NCBI GenBank assembly: GCA_024291935.2
Contig: JAGTYA010000026.1
Span: forward strand, 7,792,001-7,856,000
Direction: 5' to 3'
DNA from: Okapia johnstoni
Lineage: Eukaryota > Chordata > Mammalia > Artiodactyla > Giraffidae
Length of the DNA stretch: 64,000 nucleotides
Below are positions 53,724 to 64,000 of the stretch, one piece after another (within the stretch, counting starts at the first letter, position 1; the number at the start of each line of letters is the position of its first letter). The translations under genes and the position numbers were made by a program. The notes beneath the pieces were generated by a model, which was given only the letters and a program-made list of their open reading frames with translations, had not been told where the DNA came from and did no database searches.

Positions 53724-55214
53724 CTGAAAGAGAAGGAGGGTGTGTCAGCCTGGCTCAAGGGGTGTAGAATAGTGGGGTCAGGGTGGCAGAGGAAGGTCCA
53801 GAAACCCCAGAGGGGATCTGGCCTCCCCCAGTGGGGTCCCCAGAATCCTAGATCCAGGCAACCATGGTGGAAGGGGTGTGTGGGCAGCGGGCCTCAATCC
53901 CCCCCATCCCCCCGCTTATGATCAGCAGGGCAGGACACGTGGGACAGGTTCTGGGTCTAACAGCGGGACAGGCCACTCCTAGTGGACAGTGGTGGGCGGT
54001 GGCTAAACCAGAAGGCTCAAGTTCTGAGTCAGCTGATGACTGACCAGCTGGTGACCCCAGGTGTATTCCTGCACCTGGCTGAGCCTGTCTCCTCCAGGAA
54101 CGGGGCTGTATGGCTGCCTCTCTTACAGGATGGTGAAGATGAGCACAGAGGCTGAGCACATGTCACTGTGAATTTTTCCTGCCATCTGCTGGGGGCCAGG
54201 CAGCCATTGCCTGATCATCGCCGGCCACCTCCCCGCCCCAAGTCAGCCCTTCCCTTCACCAAGGCCTGCCTGCCTCGCCCATGGCTCCGCCTCTGTTTCC
54301 ACCTCTGCTGTCTGAACCACTGCAGGAAGAGTGCTCCCCCCCACACCCCCAAACACAGACACACATTGCAGGGCATTCTCCACCCTGCAAAGCCACCTCT
54401 TGAAAATGCAAATCAGATCACAGCGCTTCCTCGTTCCAAAGCCTCCGGTGACTTCTCTTTGCACTTAAGGAAAAGCCAGGCTCCTTCCACATGCACCCCG
54501 TCCATCTCCCGACCCCTTACCCTCTGGGCCAGGTACTGACTGCTCTCTCAACACCCAGACACGCTCCCACCTCTGTCCTGACCTGGCTCTGCCCCAACCT
54601 TCATGTGACTGATTCCTTTGCTTATAATCCAAGCGTCATCTGAGATGTCACCTCTTCCCTGCCTGCTCTCCTTTCCCTACTTGCGGGAGCTGCTTTCTCC
54701 CTTGTGCTCACTGATGATGCAGGGGCCTTGAGCCTCAAGGCAGGACAGAAAGTGAGGAGACGTTCCGGCACCTGGCTCCCTGGGTTGAATTAGCGTGCAC
54801 TTTAGCTGTGTGTCCTGGGGCAAGTTACTTAACCTCTGTGGGCTTCTGTTTTGTCACTTATTAAATGGGGTCAATCATAAGACCCACCTCAAGAGATTGC
54901 TGTGAAATGGTGACGACAGGGAAAGCGTCGGAGCAGTGGCTGCCACTTTAAGGCCACGAGGTGTGGACTCACTCTACTGTTATTCCTGGCTTAAAGGCTG
55001 ACTGATTCTGAATTCTGCAGAATGTAAGCTCCCCGAAGTCTCCTGTAACCCTGGCCCCAGATGGGAATCCTGGCCGTCCCAAGCCATCAGTAATTAAGTG
55101 TTGAGGGAGTGCATATCATTTAACAGCACTGATGGAGGTGCTCTAATCCTCTCAGTCATTGGGAGGCTGGGAAGTGGGAAGAAGTCGGGGGCTTGGTGGT
55201 GGGGGGACCCTCAC
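53724..55214. other. Pseudogene intron 1
   Basis: A MIR-like piece on the plus strand lies at about 54770-54930 (gggcaagttacttaacctct). No exon is seen. Confidence 0.55.
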
Positions 55215-55606
55215 CTCAGTCACAATGGTGGAGGTGAAGGCACTGCGGTCGTAGACCCAGCCGTCCACGCACGGCTCCGTGTCGGCTTTGCTCCAGTTGG
55301 TGGCCATGGCGTTGGGGTCCAGGAGCTGCCACTGTGGGTAGCGGAAGCGGAGACACTGGTGGGGCCCACAGTTGGGGCCTGGCGGAATGGTGACGGCCAG
55401 GAGGGCCTGAGGGCTGAGGTTGGTGGGGGCCTCGGAGCCGTTGTCCAGCAGGTGAGCCCAGCAGCGGTGGCCTGGGACGGCGGCTGAAAAGTTCTCCACA
55501 ACTAACTGGAAGGGCACCCAGACAGAGAAGGGGAAGAAGGTGAGGATCTGGAAGCCTGGAAGGGGCGCACTCCCCCCGCCTGCTCCAAGAGCTCAGTGAA
55601 TGCCAT
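55215..55606 (-). pseudogene. SLC22A11: SLC22A11-like exon 1, with frameshift
   Basis: The ATG at 55606 starts [18 protein letters not shown] one-base deletion then shifts the frame, around the CAGGCTTCCAGATC stretch near 55550-55560. The family frame resumes as [16 protein letters not shown], then [13 protein letters not shown] and onward to TSTIVTE|GTGAGG. In the original frame a stop follows within about 20 codons. Length is 392 bases. Confidence 0.92.
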
Positions 55607-56139
55607 GGACAGAGCTTCGGCCCCCTGGGCGGGTCTCCTGGGAATCAGGGAGCTGGTGAGCACCCGGCCTGCTGCCCAGAACCACAGGCAGGTGCAGGAT
55701 CGCCAGGCCTTCTACCTCCGCTCGCTGCTCGGCACCACGGGAGCAGGCTAGCTGTCCAGCAACCGGTCCAGTGTGTCCTAAGATGCCTGAGAAACTTTGA
55801 AGAAACCTCTCCTCCTCCCCCTATGTCTAGGAATGACTGCTCGGATGCCCCTCTGGTCTGGAGCAAAACTCACTGGGGCATCTGGGGCATCCAACACCTA
55901 GAGTGAAAGGTCAAGAAAATTAACAAAAAATGAGTCAGTGCTGCGATGTTACTGAATTACAGCTGCGGAAGAAATCTCAACCAGACTATGGCTTCATTGC
56001 CCGGGGTTAAAGTTCAATCCCAGAGAGGAATTCCAGGCAAGAAAGGTGGGTTCAACTACTCAGAAAGGCTTAGGCATCTCCCCACAGGCCATGTGACGTC
56101 ATCCTTCAGTCTAACTTGTTTTTCACTTGCTCTGGATCT

Positions 56140-56434
56140 TCATTGCTTTGTGCGGGCTTTCTCTAGCTGCAGCAAGTGGGGGCTACTCTCTCACTGTGGT
56201 GCGTGGTCTTCTCGTTGTGGTGGCTTCTTCTGCTGCGGAGCATGGGCTCCAGGTGCGTGGGCTTCAGTACTTGCAGCATACGGGTTCAGTAGTTGTGGCT
56301 TGTGGGCTCTCAGGCTAACGGGCTTCAGTTGCTGCGACGCACAGTCTTAGCGGAATCTTCCCAGGCCAGGGATCGAACCTGTGTCCCCGGCAATGGCAGG
56401 CAGATTCCTAGCCACTGTACCACCGGGAAAGTCC
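56140..56434 (-). repeat. Cetartiodactyl tRNA-derived SINE (CHR-like)
   Basis: A reverse-orientation copy with gcgggctttctctagctgca, ctgcggagcatgggctccag and gccactgtaccaccgggaaa. It lies just upstream of pseudogene exon 1. Confidence 0.88.
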
Positions 56435-57049
56435 CTGGCATCCTTCAGTCTGAACTTTCAGAATTCTCTGCATGTGTCCCTTTGAATCAGGAAACTGTTG
56501 GCTGAACTTTCACCCATCCTGGACCATTTCAGTTCATTTTGCTAAAGCACAGAGTGCAGATTGAGCAGCACCTGCCCCCTCCACCACCAGCTGGGGTCCA
56601 ACGCCCTGAGGTTGCAGGGAGGCTGGGGGAGGCGGGGGGTGGGTATACAGAGGACCCAGTCCTGGGCTCTTTCTCTCCCTACCATGCGCGTCCTACCAGA
56701 CCGCCAGGGAGACCAGCTCGCAGACCCACTATTTTGGGAAGTTTCTATTTCGAGGTTCCAGGTTGCCTTTATTAGATTGTAAGCTCCCTCAGGGTGGAAA
56801 CCATGGCTACCATTTCCTGGCATCCCTGAGAAAGCTCTCGTGGGCCTTGAAGCTGAGCAGGTGTGCAGACTGGGGAAGTGAGTAAAGTCAAGCCTCCCCG
56901 ACCCCTTGTCTGATGCCAGCCTGGGTGTGAGGAGGTGGGGAGGCCCCGCCCCAGTGCCCCACCCTGTGTTGTGCCTCCTAGTAACAGCTGCTCCTGGCAC
57001 CTAGGGCTAGCTGTGTGCTCAGCTCTATGCTGACCATGCTGCCGGCAGG

Positions 57050-57185
57050 CTCTCATTCATGCCTCATAGCAGCCCAGGAGAGAAGCAGTGCTGATTCCCC
57101 CAGACAAGGAAACTGAGGCTCAGAGAGGGCAGGCAGCTTGCCCAAGGTCACACAGCATAGTCAGGATTCGAACCAGACACGGCAA
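57050..57185 (-). repeat. MIR SINE fragment
   Basis: It contains aaggaaactgaggctcagag, gcccaaggtcacacagc and aggattcgaacc, the reversed MIR core and tRNA-like head. Confidence 0.85.
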
Positions 57186-57897
57186 TCCATGCTCTCTCTG
57201 ATGCCCCTGGCCAGCTGCTGGTTGGCCTCTAGCCTGTCATGGACCAAATGCTAGCTAAAGGCTGGAATTCAGAATTTGGGTCAGAATTAGGGCCAGTCAC
57301 TCCCAGGATGTGAGAAGAATTGGCTGAGTCAGTTCTGGAGAGCAGTCTGAAGCTTGCTGGAAGTGTGGGTGGGTGAGGTGTGGGTGGGCGTCTGGACCCT
57401 AAACTTCCCAGAAGCTCCCCAGAGGGCTTGGGGAGCTCAGCCAAGATGGCGCCCAGCCAGCATGCTGGGAGTCAGGGCTCTGGTCCTGGATTTCAAAGTC
57501 TGGGCTGCTGCCTCTCCGGCAGGAACTCATTACAAATTTTAAAATAGCAAGTGGAGAGACGTGGGGAGAGAGGCAGCCCAAACTAAAGCTCAGAAGGCCA
57601 GGAGAGAGGGGCTGATTGGGAGCGGCCCCTCTAGAACTGCCCCGGACTGAATCTGAATTTTGCTTGAAAGAACTATGCTTCATGCTTGGATTTGTGCAAA
57701 CACCATCCTCACAGGGGAAGGCTGTGACCTTGAGCAGTGACCTTCCCTCTCTAGCCCCCCATTTTCTGAGCCAGGAAAGGAAATGTTGCCCTGTTGGTAC
57801 TTCCAGCCTTAGCAGGGATCAGAAACCACAGGAGTGCTGGTAAAAATGCAGATCCCCAGTGAGCCCAGGGATCTTCATTTAAAAACACGCCCCCAGG

Positions 57898-58145
57898 GGC
57901 TTCCCTGGTGGTCTGCCTGCTGGTGACACAGGTTCCATCCGTGGTCCAGAAGCCGAGAAGCAATTAAGCCTGTGCATGACTGCCACTGAAGCCCATGCCC
58001 TAGAGCCCGAGCTCTGTAACAGGAGAAGCCACCACAGTGGGAAGCCCGGGCACCACAATTAGAGAGCAGCCCCTGCTCACCGCAACTAGAGAAAGCCCGC
58101 TCGCAACAACAAAGACCCTGTGCAGCCAAAAATAATAAATGAATT
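57898..58145 (+). repeat. Cetartiodactyl tRNA-derived SINE (CHR-like)
   Basis: A forward copy from gcttccctggtggtctgcct through caactagagaaagcccgctc to gcagccaaaaataata. Confidence 0.9.
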
Positions 58146-59460
58146 AATTAAAAAGTATATATAGCCACTCTAGCCTTCTTTCAAAAAAAAAAAAAAGAGC
58201 CCCCAGGTGACTCCACTGCACTTGGACCCAGGCTCGCTCGGACAGTGGCTGGGCAGAGGTGGCTGATGAAATCCCAGGGTCCGTGAGAGAATTCTTTTCT
58301 CCTTCTACCTTCTCCCTCCATATGGTTTAAAAAATGTTCTCTTCCTCCCTGCCCTTTGCCTGTCATGGACGCCCCTAGGCTTTGCTTACAACAGAAGGTC
58401 AAACCTCCTGGATTTGCCAGAAGGCTCCCGGAATCTCCAACTGACTTTCCACTTCCAGGCCAAGGAATTTTTAATTTGTCTCTTCTGTTTTCCTGGGGCT
58501 GCTGGGGGCAGGGCTGGGTGCGGCAGCGGCGCCACCTGGTGGTCACACCCGGGACTGCGGCATGCCCAGCTTCACCCTCATTCTCACCTAGGTGCCCATC
58601 CCCCAGGAGTTCCTGAGCCCAGGTGAGAAGAGCATGGCTTTGGATGCAAGCAGCCTCAGACTGTACCCGCCAAGCCCTCCAGAGCGTCTCATTAAATTAA
58701 TCCATGTAAAGTGAACCCCTGCGTCTCATAGAACCAGAATTGCCCTTAGGGTTGACTTTTCTAGCCAAGAGCTCCATCAGTTAAAGTCAAGGCCAAACCT
58801 GGCTGCCAAATGACCTTAGACAACTCACTTCCCTTCCCTGAGCTCCAGGTTCTCTGAATCTCTAAGGTGGAGGCCTTGTGCTTCTAGTGAGATTAGATGA
58901 GTTCGTGAGTGTCCTGATGGTGGGTATTAGCCATCGCCATCATCACCAGCACCGCACTTGATTCCTTCTTCTTCCTTTTCTTCTTTTCCAGTTGAAATCA
59001 CAGCATTCAAATCAAGCTGGGCTCCCTGGATTTGGCCCCTCCCTGCACTCCTGGAAGAACCTGGGATAGGGAGGTGAGGGTCTTTCCTGGGCTCACATAG
59101 GGCAGGGGTAGGGCCTTGTCACAGACAAAAGCGGGAACAGAATGAAAGCCCCTTCTCTGATATTCTGACTCCAACACTTCCACTTCCCCAAGGAACTCAC
59201 TCAAATGCTTTTGTCTATGTTTTCAGAAATGCATCAACATTAATAATCAGCTGTCTTTGGGAAGTTGTATGTGTACACGGCAAACGACCCAATGGTCCAA
59301 AAGTTCACAAAATGATAAAAGTCCTTTCCCCCCCACCATCCTCACGTGCCCAGGAAGCGGAAAGTCAGCCACCAACAATGTATATTCTTCCAGAAAGAAA
59401 ATTTTTAGAGCATCTTCAAATATATGCATCAAGTTTTTAAAACTGTTGAATAGATAGTCA
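58146..59460. other. Intergenic DNA, unassigned
   Basis: A pure A run lies at about 58183-58196. No gene recognised. Confidence 0.4.
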
Positions 59461-60330
59461 AGCTGAAACTTCACAACTCCAGTTGGGACTTGAACCCATG
59501 GGTCAGGACTCAGACTCAGCCAAGACTCAGACCGGGACTTGAACCCACTGTCTTTTATTGAGATCAAACCCCTGGTGTCAGGACTTAATGAAGCTCATCT
59601 CAGAAACAACTGGGCAAGAGAAAAAGTGATAGGTAAGACACTGGATTTATTTAGAGAGATAAACATTCCATAGATAGAATGTGATCCGTCTCCAAAGGCA
59701 AGAGTGGCCCCAGGGCTGGGGTCATCTTGGAAAGTCACAGCAGCTATGGGAGAAACATACTGCACAGACAGTGTGGGCCATCTCAGAAGGTGAGAGGCCC
59801 CCAAATATGAGGTGCTTAGTTTTTATTGGCTGGGTAATTTCATAGGCTAATGAGTAGGAGAATTATTCCAACTATGTTGGGGAAAGGACAGAGACTTCCA
59901 GGAATCTGGGCCACTGTCCACTTTTGGGCCTTTTGTGGTTACCCTTGGAACTGTCAAGGCACCTGTGGGTACGCCATTCAGCATATGCAAATATATTACA
60001 ATGAGTGCATGCGTGCTCAGCCACTTCAGTCATGTCCGACTCTCTGCGACCCTATGGACTATGGCCTGGCAGGCTCCTCTGTCCATGGGATTCTCCAGGC
60101 AAGAATACTGGAGTGGGTTGCCATTTCCTTCTCCAGTGATAAAGTATGGAGTGAAGAGAGTGAAGTGAAGTCATTCAGTCGTGTCCGACTCTTTGAGACT
60201 CCATGGACTATAGCCTACCAGGCTCTTCTGTCCATGGGATTTTCCAGGCAAGAGTACTGGAGTGCATAATAAGGCTCAAAGTCCACTGGAAGTCAAGTCT
60301 TCCAGCATCTTGGATCTGTTGGTTCTAACA
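59461..60330 (-). mobile_element. Probable retroviral LTR with nested SINE pieces
   Basis: On the minus strand the element appears to begin TGTTAGAACC at 60330 and run to about 59461. An AATAAA polyadenylation signal sits near 59554-59560, followed by a G/T-containing U5-like stretch. Two reverse Bov-tA pieces lie inside it. The left end and a target duplication could not be fixed. No viral genes are present. Confidence 0.5.
60010..60264 (-). repeat. Two tandem reverse Bov-tA SINE fragments
   Basis: The first spans about 60010-60137, ending ccatttccttctccag. The second spans about 60158-60264, from gaagtcattcagtcgtgtcc to ggcaagagtactggagtg. Both are truncated at the same side. Confidence 0.88.
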
Positions 60331-60689
60331 AAGTTTTGTTCTCATCCGCTATGTCATTCTTTTAAAGGTTGTGCCCTGCCTACTTCCCTCCCTGTTTGAC
60401 ATTCACATAGTTCCAAATAGAAAGTGTAAAAAAGATAAACAATGAAAAGGCTCTCTCTCCCATCTCCCTCCTTCCATAGAGCTCCCACTTGCCACCCCCC
60501 ACCTCCAGTAACCATTGTTAGTTTCCTATGAATCCTGTCAGATTTTCTTCCTAAAACATAAGCAAGGGCAACTGTGCATTCTTATTTTGTTCCCTTTTTG
60601 CAGAAGGTGGTTCTGTACTTTGTGTTTATATCCCCACCTTGGTATCCCTTATGCATCTGAGACTATCCTGCTTCATTTTCACAGTTGCA

Positions 60690-61548
60690 TATATGCAGAG
60701 TACATCATGAGAAACGCTGGGCTGGAAGAAACACAAGCTGGAATCAAGATTGCCGGGAGAAATAGCAATAACCTCAGATATGCAGATGACACCACCCTTA
60801 TGGCAGAAAGTGAAGAGGAACTAAAGAGCCTCTTGATGAAAGTGAAAGAGGAGAGTCAAAAAGTTGGCTTAAAGCTCAACATTCAGAAAACTAAGATCAT
60901 GGCATCCGGTCCCATCACTTCATGGGAAATAGATGGGGAAACAGTGTCAGACTTTGTTTTGGGGGGCTCTAAAATCACTGAATATGGTGATTGCAGCCAT
61001 GAAATTAAAAGACGCTTACTCCTTGGAAGGAAAGTTATCACCAACCTGGACAGCATATTAAAAGCAGAGACATTACTTTGCCAACAAAGGTCCGTCTAGT
61101 CAAGGCTATGGTTTTTCCAGTGGTCATGTATGGATGTGAGAGTTGGACGGTGAAGAAAGCTGAGTGCTGAAGAATTGATGCTTTTAAACTGTGGTGTTTG
61201 AGAAGACTCTTGAGAGTCCCTTGGATTGCAAGGAGATCCAACCAATCCATCCTAAAGGAGATCAGTCCTGGATGTTCATTGGAAGGACTGATGCTGAAGT
61301 TGAAACTCCAATACTTTGGCCACCGGATGCGAAGAGCTGACTCGTTGGAAAAGACCCTAATGCTGGGAAGGACTAGGGGCAGGAGGAGAAGGGAACGACA
61401 GAGGATGAGATGGCTGGATGGTATCACCGACTCGATGGACATGGGTTTGGGTAGACTCTGGGAGCTGGTGATGGACAGGGAGGCCTGGTGTGCTGCAGTC
61501 CCTGGGGTCGCAAAGAGTCGGATGCAACTGAGCAACAGAACTGAACTG
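60690..61548 (+). mobile_element. BovB LINE, 5'-truncated
   Basis: It starts within the reverse transcriptase (YIMRNAGLEETQAGIKIAGR), keeps YADD (near 60778-60789) and SWEIDGETVSD, and runs to the 3' end (agcaacagaactgaactgat). A frame break lies near 61060 and a stop near 61168. It closely resembles the copy at 27655-28980. Confidence 0.93.
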
Positions 61549-62099
61549 ATGATAAAAGTTAAGACTCTTTTTCCCAATTTCTTTGGACTGTGTCACCATG
61601 CTATTGTTATTGATCTTTCTGCATGGAAAGTTTTTTTTGTAATTGAATTTTCAATCTTTTCTTTTTTGACTTTTGGATTTTCATGTCATAATCAGAAAGG
61701 CCTCTTCTACTCCATAGTGATGAAGGAATTTTTTTCACGGTTTGCCTTCTTAAACCAAGGATTGTTGAGTTTGTCACAACAACCTATGGAGTTGACAGTA
61801 TGACTTTTTGTTAAATCAACAAATATGATGAAAAATGTTAATAAATTTCATAAACTATATGAATGAGTTTTCCAAAGAATGCTGAACTGTCCTTTCATTC
61901 CAGAAGTGAACCTACTGAGACAAAGGGTATTATTCCTCCAATATGTAACTAGATTCCGCTCGTCAATGTTTCAGAGTTTTCCACGGATCTTCACATGTGA
62001 GATTGGACTGTGGTCCCCTCCCTCCCTCCTTCCTTTCTACAATCTTTGTTAGGTTTTGGTATCAACGTGATATGCCATTAAAAATATTTTGGTCATTTT

Positions 62100-62835
62100 C
62101 TCTCGCCCTTGATGAGAGTGGAGGAGGAGAGTGAAAGACCCAGCTTAGGACTAAATATTAAAAAAAAAACTAACATCGTGGCATCCACCCTCATTACTGC
62201 ATGGCAAATAGAAGGGGAAAAGGTGGAAGTAGTGACAGATTTCCTCTTCTTGGGCTCCAAAATCACTGAGGACGGTGACTGCAGCCACGAAATCAGAAGA
62301 CGGTTGCTTCTTGGCAGGAAAGCGATGACAAACCTAGACAGTGTGTTGAAAACCAGAGACATTAGTCTGCCAACAAAGGTCCGAAGAGTCAAGGCTATGG
62401 TCTTCCCAGTGGTCACGTACAGTTGTGAGAGAGGGACCGTAAAGAAGGCAGAATGCCAAAGAATTGATGCCTTCGAACTGTGGTGCTGGAGAATACTCCT
62501 GAAAATCCCCTGGACAGCAAGGAGATCAAACCAGTCAATCTTAAGAGAGATCAACCCTGAATATTCACTAGAAGGACTGATCCTGAAGCTGAAGTTCCAA
62601 TATTTTGGTCATCTGATGTGAACCGACAACTCACTGGGAAAGTCCCTGATGCTAGAAAAGATTGAGGGCAGAAGGAGAAGAGAGCATCAGAGGATGAGCT
62701 GGCTGACCGGTATCACCGATGCAATGAACACGAACTTGGGCAAACTCTGGGAGATGGTGAGGGACAGGGAGGCCTGGCGTGCTGCAGCACATGGGGTTGG
62801 AAAGAGTCAGACATGTCTGGGCGACTGATCAACAA
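62100..62835 (+). mobile_element. BovB LINE, more diverged, 5'-truncated
   Basis: It begins after the YADD region and keeps FLFLGSKITEDGDCSHEIRR, RRLLLGRKAMTNLDSV and the C-terminal part to the SINE-like tail. It differs more from the other two copies, so it is probably an older insertion. Confidence 0.9.
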
Positions 62836-64000
62836 ACAATGTCTCGCCCAACCTCAGTTTACACAGTGGAAGGCTCTTACTCCAGCCTCAATGTGTTGGA
62901 AGGCCAAGAAACAGGAGGCTCTGGAACCGGGGGGAGAGATGGTAAAAGAGGGTCTGAGCTGTGCCTGCAGGTTCCAGAAGGTAGAATTGAACGAGATACT
63001 CCCATATCTGAGCTTGATCTCCTCAGGTGACTCCAGGCTGCCAAGGGCTGGTGTTCAGAGGTTGTCTCCTCTCCAGTACACCCTCACCCCTGAGGCCCCC
63101 TCCCCACCCCACCCCTACTTGTGCTTTGACCAGATGCAAGAACCGAGATGTCTGGAAACTGCTGGAATTGTCCCGCAGCCCTGGGCCTTGTCCACTGGCC
63201 CTTCTCAAAGTCGGTTTTCCCTCCAGCCCTTGCTATTTGCCTTCAGCTTACTTCCTCTGGGTCTGTGGGGAAGGGGACCATAGCCTTCTCTTCTGGTGCC
63301 TTCTGATGGCCCTACTGTGGGCACCCAAGGGTGTTCTCTGGCTGCAGAAGCTGGAGGGGGCCACACGGGGCAAGCTAGAAGCTTCGGATGTATGGCCCCC
63401 AGAGCAGCCTCCAGCCCCGAGCTGGTGGGTCCACCCCCAGCTTCCCCAGCCCCAGTGCCACGAAGGTGGCTGGCCTGACACCACCCACTGTGGGCCTTCT
63501 TCTCTTCCCTGTCTCTCTTCTCCTCCTGAGATCACCTCCAGATTAATGGTTTACACTCAGAACTTTATAAGAACCCAACCGAAGGCGGGGGGCCCCAACC
63601 CTCTTTGGTGAGACAGCTGGTCAGCAGGAGCCCTGGGACTGTGTGCAGACGCTGGGCTGATGTCTCGGCCACACTCCAGATGACTGCGGAGGTGGGTGAC
63701 TGATGAGTGAGGGAGACTCAAGAGACGGCGGATGATTCTCTCAGGCCTCAAAGGGATGCCGGGGTGGTGAGCCCACTCCCAACCCACCCCATCCCTCCAG
63801 GGTGTCTGCTGCTGTGGGCTCCCCTCTGTGCATTCACCAGTAGACCAAAGGGACCCCAGGACAGAGACTTAGAGACAGAAGGGTCCTGAGATGCGTCCTC
63901 CCCTCATCCTGCCACAGTGGAAAAGAGCCTCGGGGACATTAGTGCTGGCCTGGGTGGAGGGGTGATGGGTGATGGGTGACGTGTCCAGGTGTGCCTGCTC
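62836..64000. other. Intergenic DNA to the window edge
   Basis: No exon with splice sites, RNA gene or clear repeat recognised. Confidence 0.4.

Larger units (their letters stand above)
42274..55606 (-). pseudogene. SLC22A11: SLC22A11 (OAT4)-like organic anion transporter pseudogene
   Basis: Eight exon remnants lie in the same order and orientation as SLC22A12, 20 kb upstream of it: 55215-55606, 53620-53723, 50678-50833, 50415-50583, 48602-48725, 47285-47399, 44213-44427 and 42274-42477. The wording is closest to OAT4: MTR.VLPLMPLL and LPETQGLPLPDTIQD in exon 9, and FALRDWRTLQLA in exon 4. OAT4 in other mammals exchanges organic anions, steroid sulfates and urate in kidney and placenta. The coding potential is destroyed. 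There is a one-base deletion in exon 1, TGA in exon 2, a one-base insertion in exon 3, TGA in exon 5 (ESA*WLII, from CGA by CpG decay) and a one-base deletion in exon 6. No exon 8 was found. Splice borders of the surviving exons are still GT-AG, so the loss looks relatively recent. A closely related SLC22 paralogue rather than strict SLC22A11 cannot be excluded. Confidence 0.9.

Overview
This is a window of a mammalian nuclear genome, almost certainly from a ruminant and probably a bovid. About twenty Bov-tA type SINE copies or fragments and at least four BovB (RTE-class) LINE fragments are readable in it. The host genes are split by GT-AG introns. The gene order, the 3' end of NRXN2 facing two tandem SLC22 transporter loci, matches the human 11q13 order SLC22A11 - SLC22A12 - NRXN2, as recalled from general knowledge.

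Layout. Positions 1-10326 are the last NRXN2 intron, with a retrotransposed mRNA 3' end near the start and a long degenerate CA-rich minisatellite. Positions 10327-11213 are the terminal NRXN2 coding exon (+ strand), encoding the stalk, single membrane helix, cytoplasmic tail and C-terminal PDZ ligand, followed by about 1.1 kb of 3' UTR. Positions 15030-21770 (- strand) hold SLC22A12 (URAT1), whose nine exons join into one open frame of 511 codons. Two short in-frame deletions are present. The frame leaves the family alignment in the middle of exon 9, so the predicted protein has no twelfth membrane helix and no C-terminal tail. Positions 22000-42270 are intergenic and consist largely of SINEs, BovB, L1 and solo LTRs. 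Positions 42274-55606 (- strand) hold a second SLC22 locus most like SLC22A11 (OAT4). It is a pseudogene with three single-base frameshifts, two in-frame stops and no recognisable exon 8. Positions 55607-64000 are repeat-rich intergenic DNA with a third LTR and two BovB fragments.

How it fits together. NRXN2 is a presynaptic adhesion receptor and converges tail to tail with SLC22A12. The two SLC22 genes are tandem paralogues for organic anion and urate transport in kidney. In this genome one copy is dead, and the other has an unusual, possibly function-damaging C terminus. I found no prokaryotic-type system, CRISPR array or new enzyme system. The most unusual features are the decay of this urate/anion transporter pair, a perfect 45-bp inverted repeat at 49828-49939, and several nested transposon insertions with readable target-site duplications.
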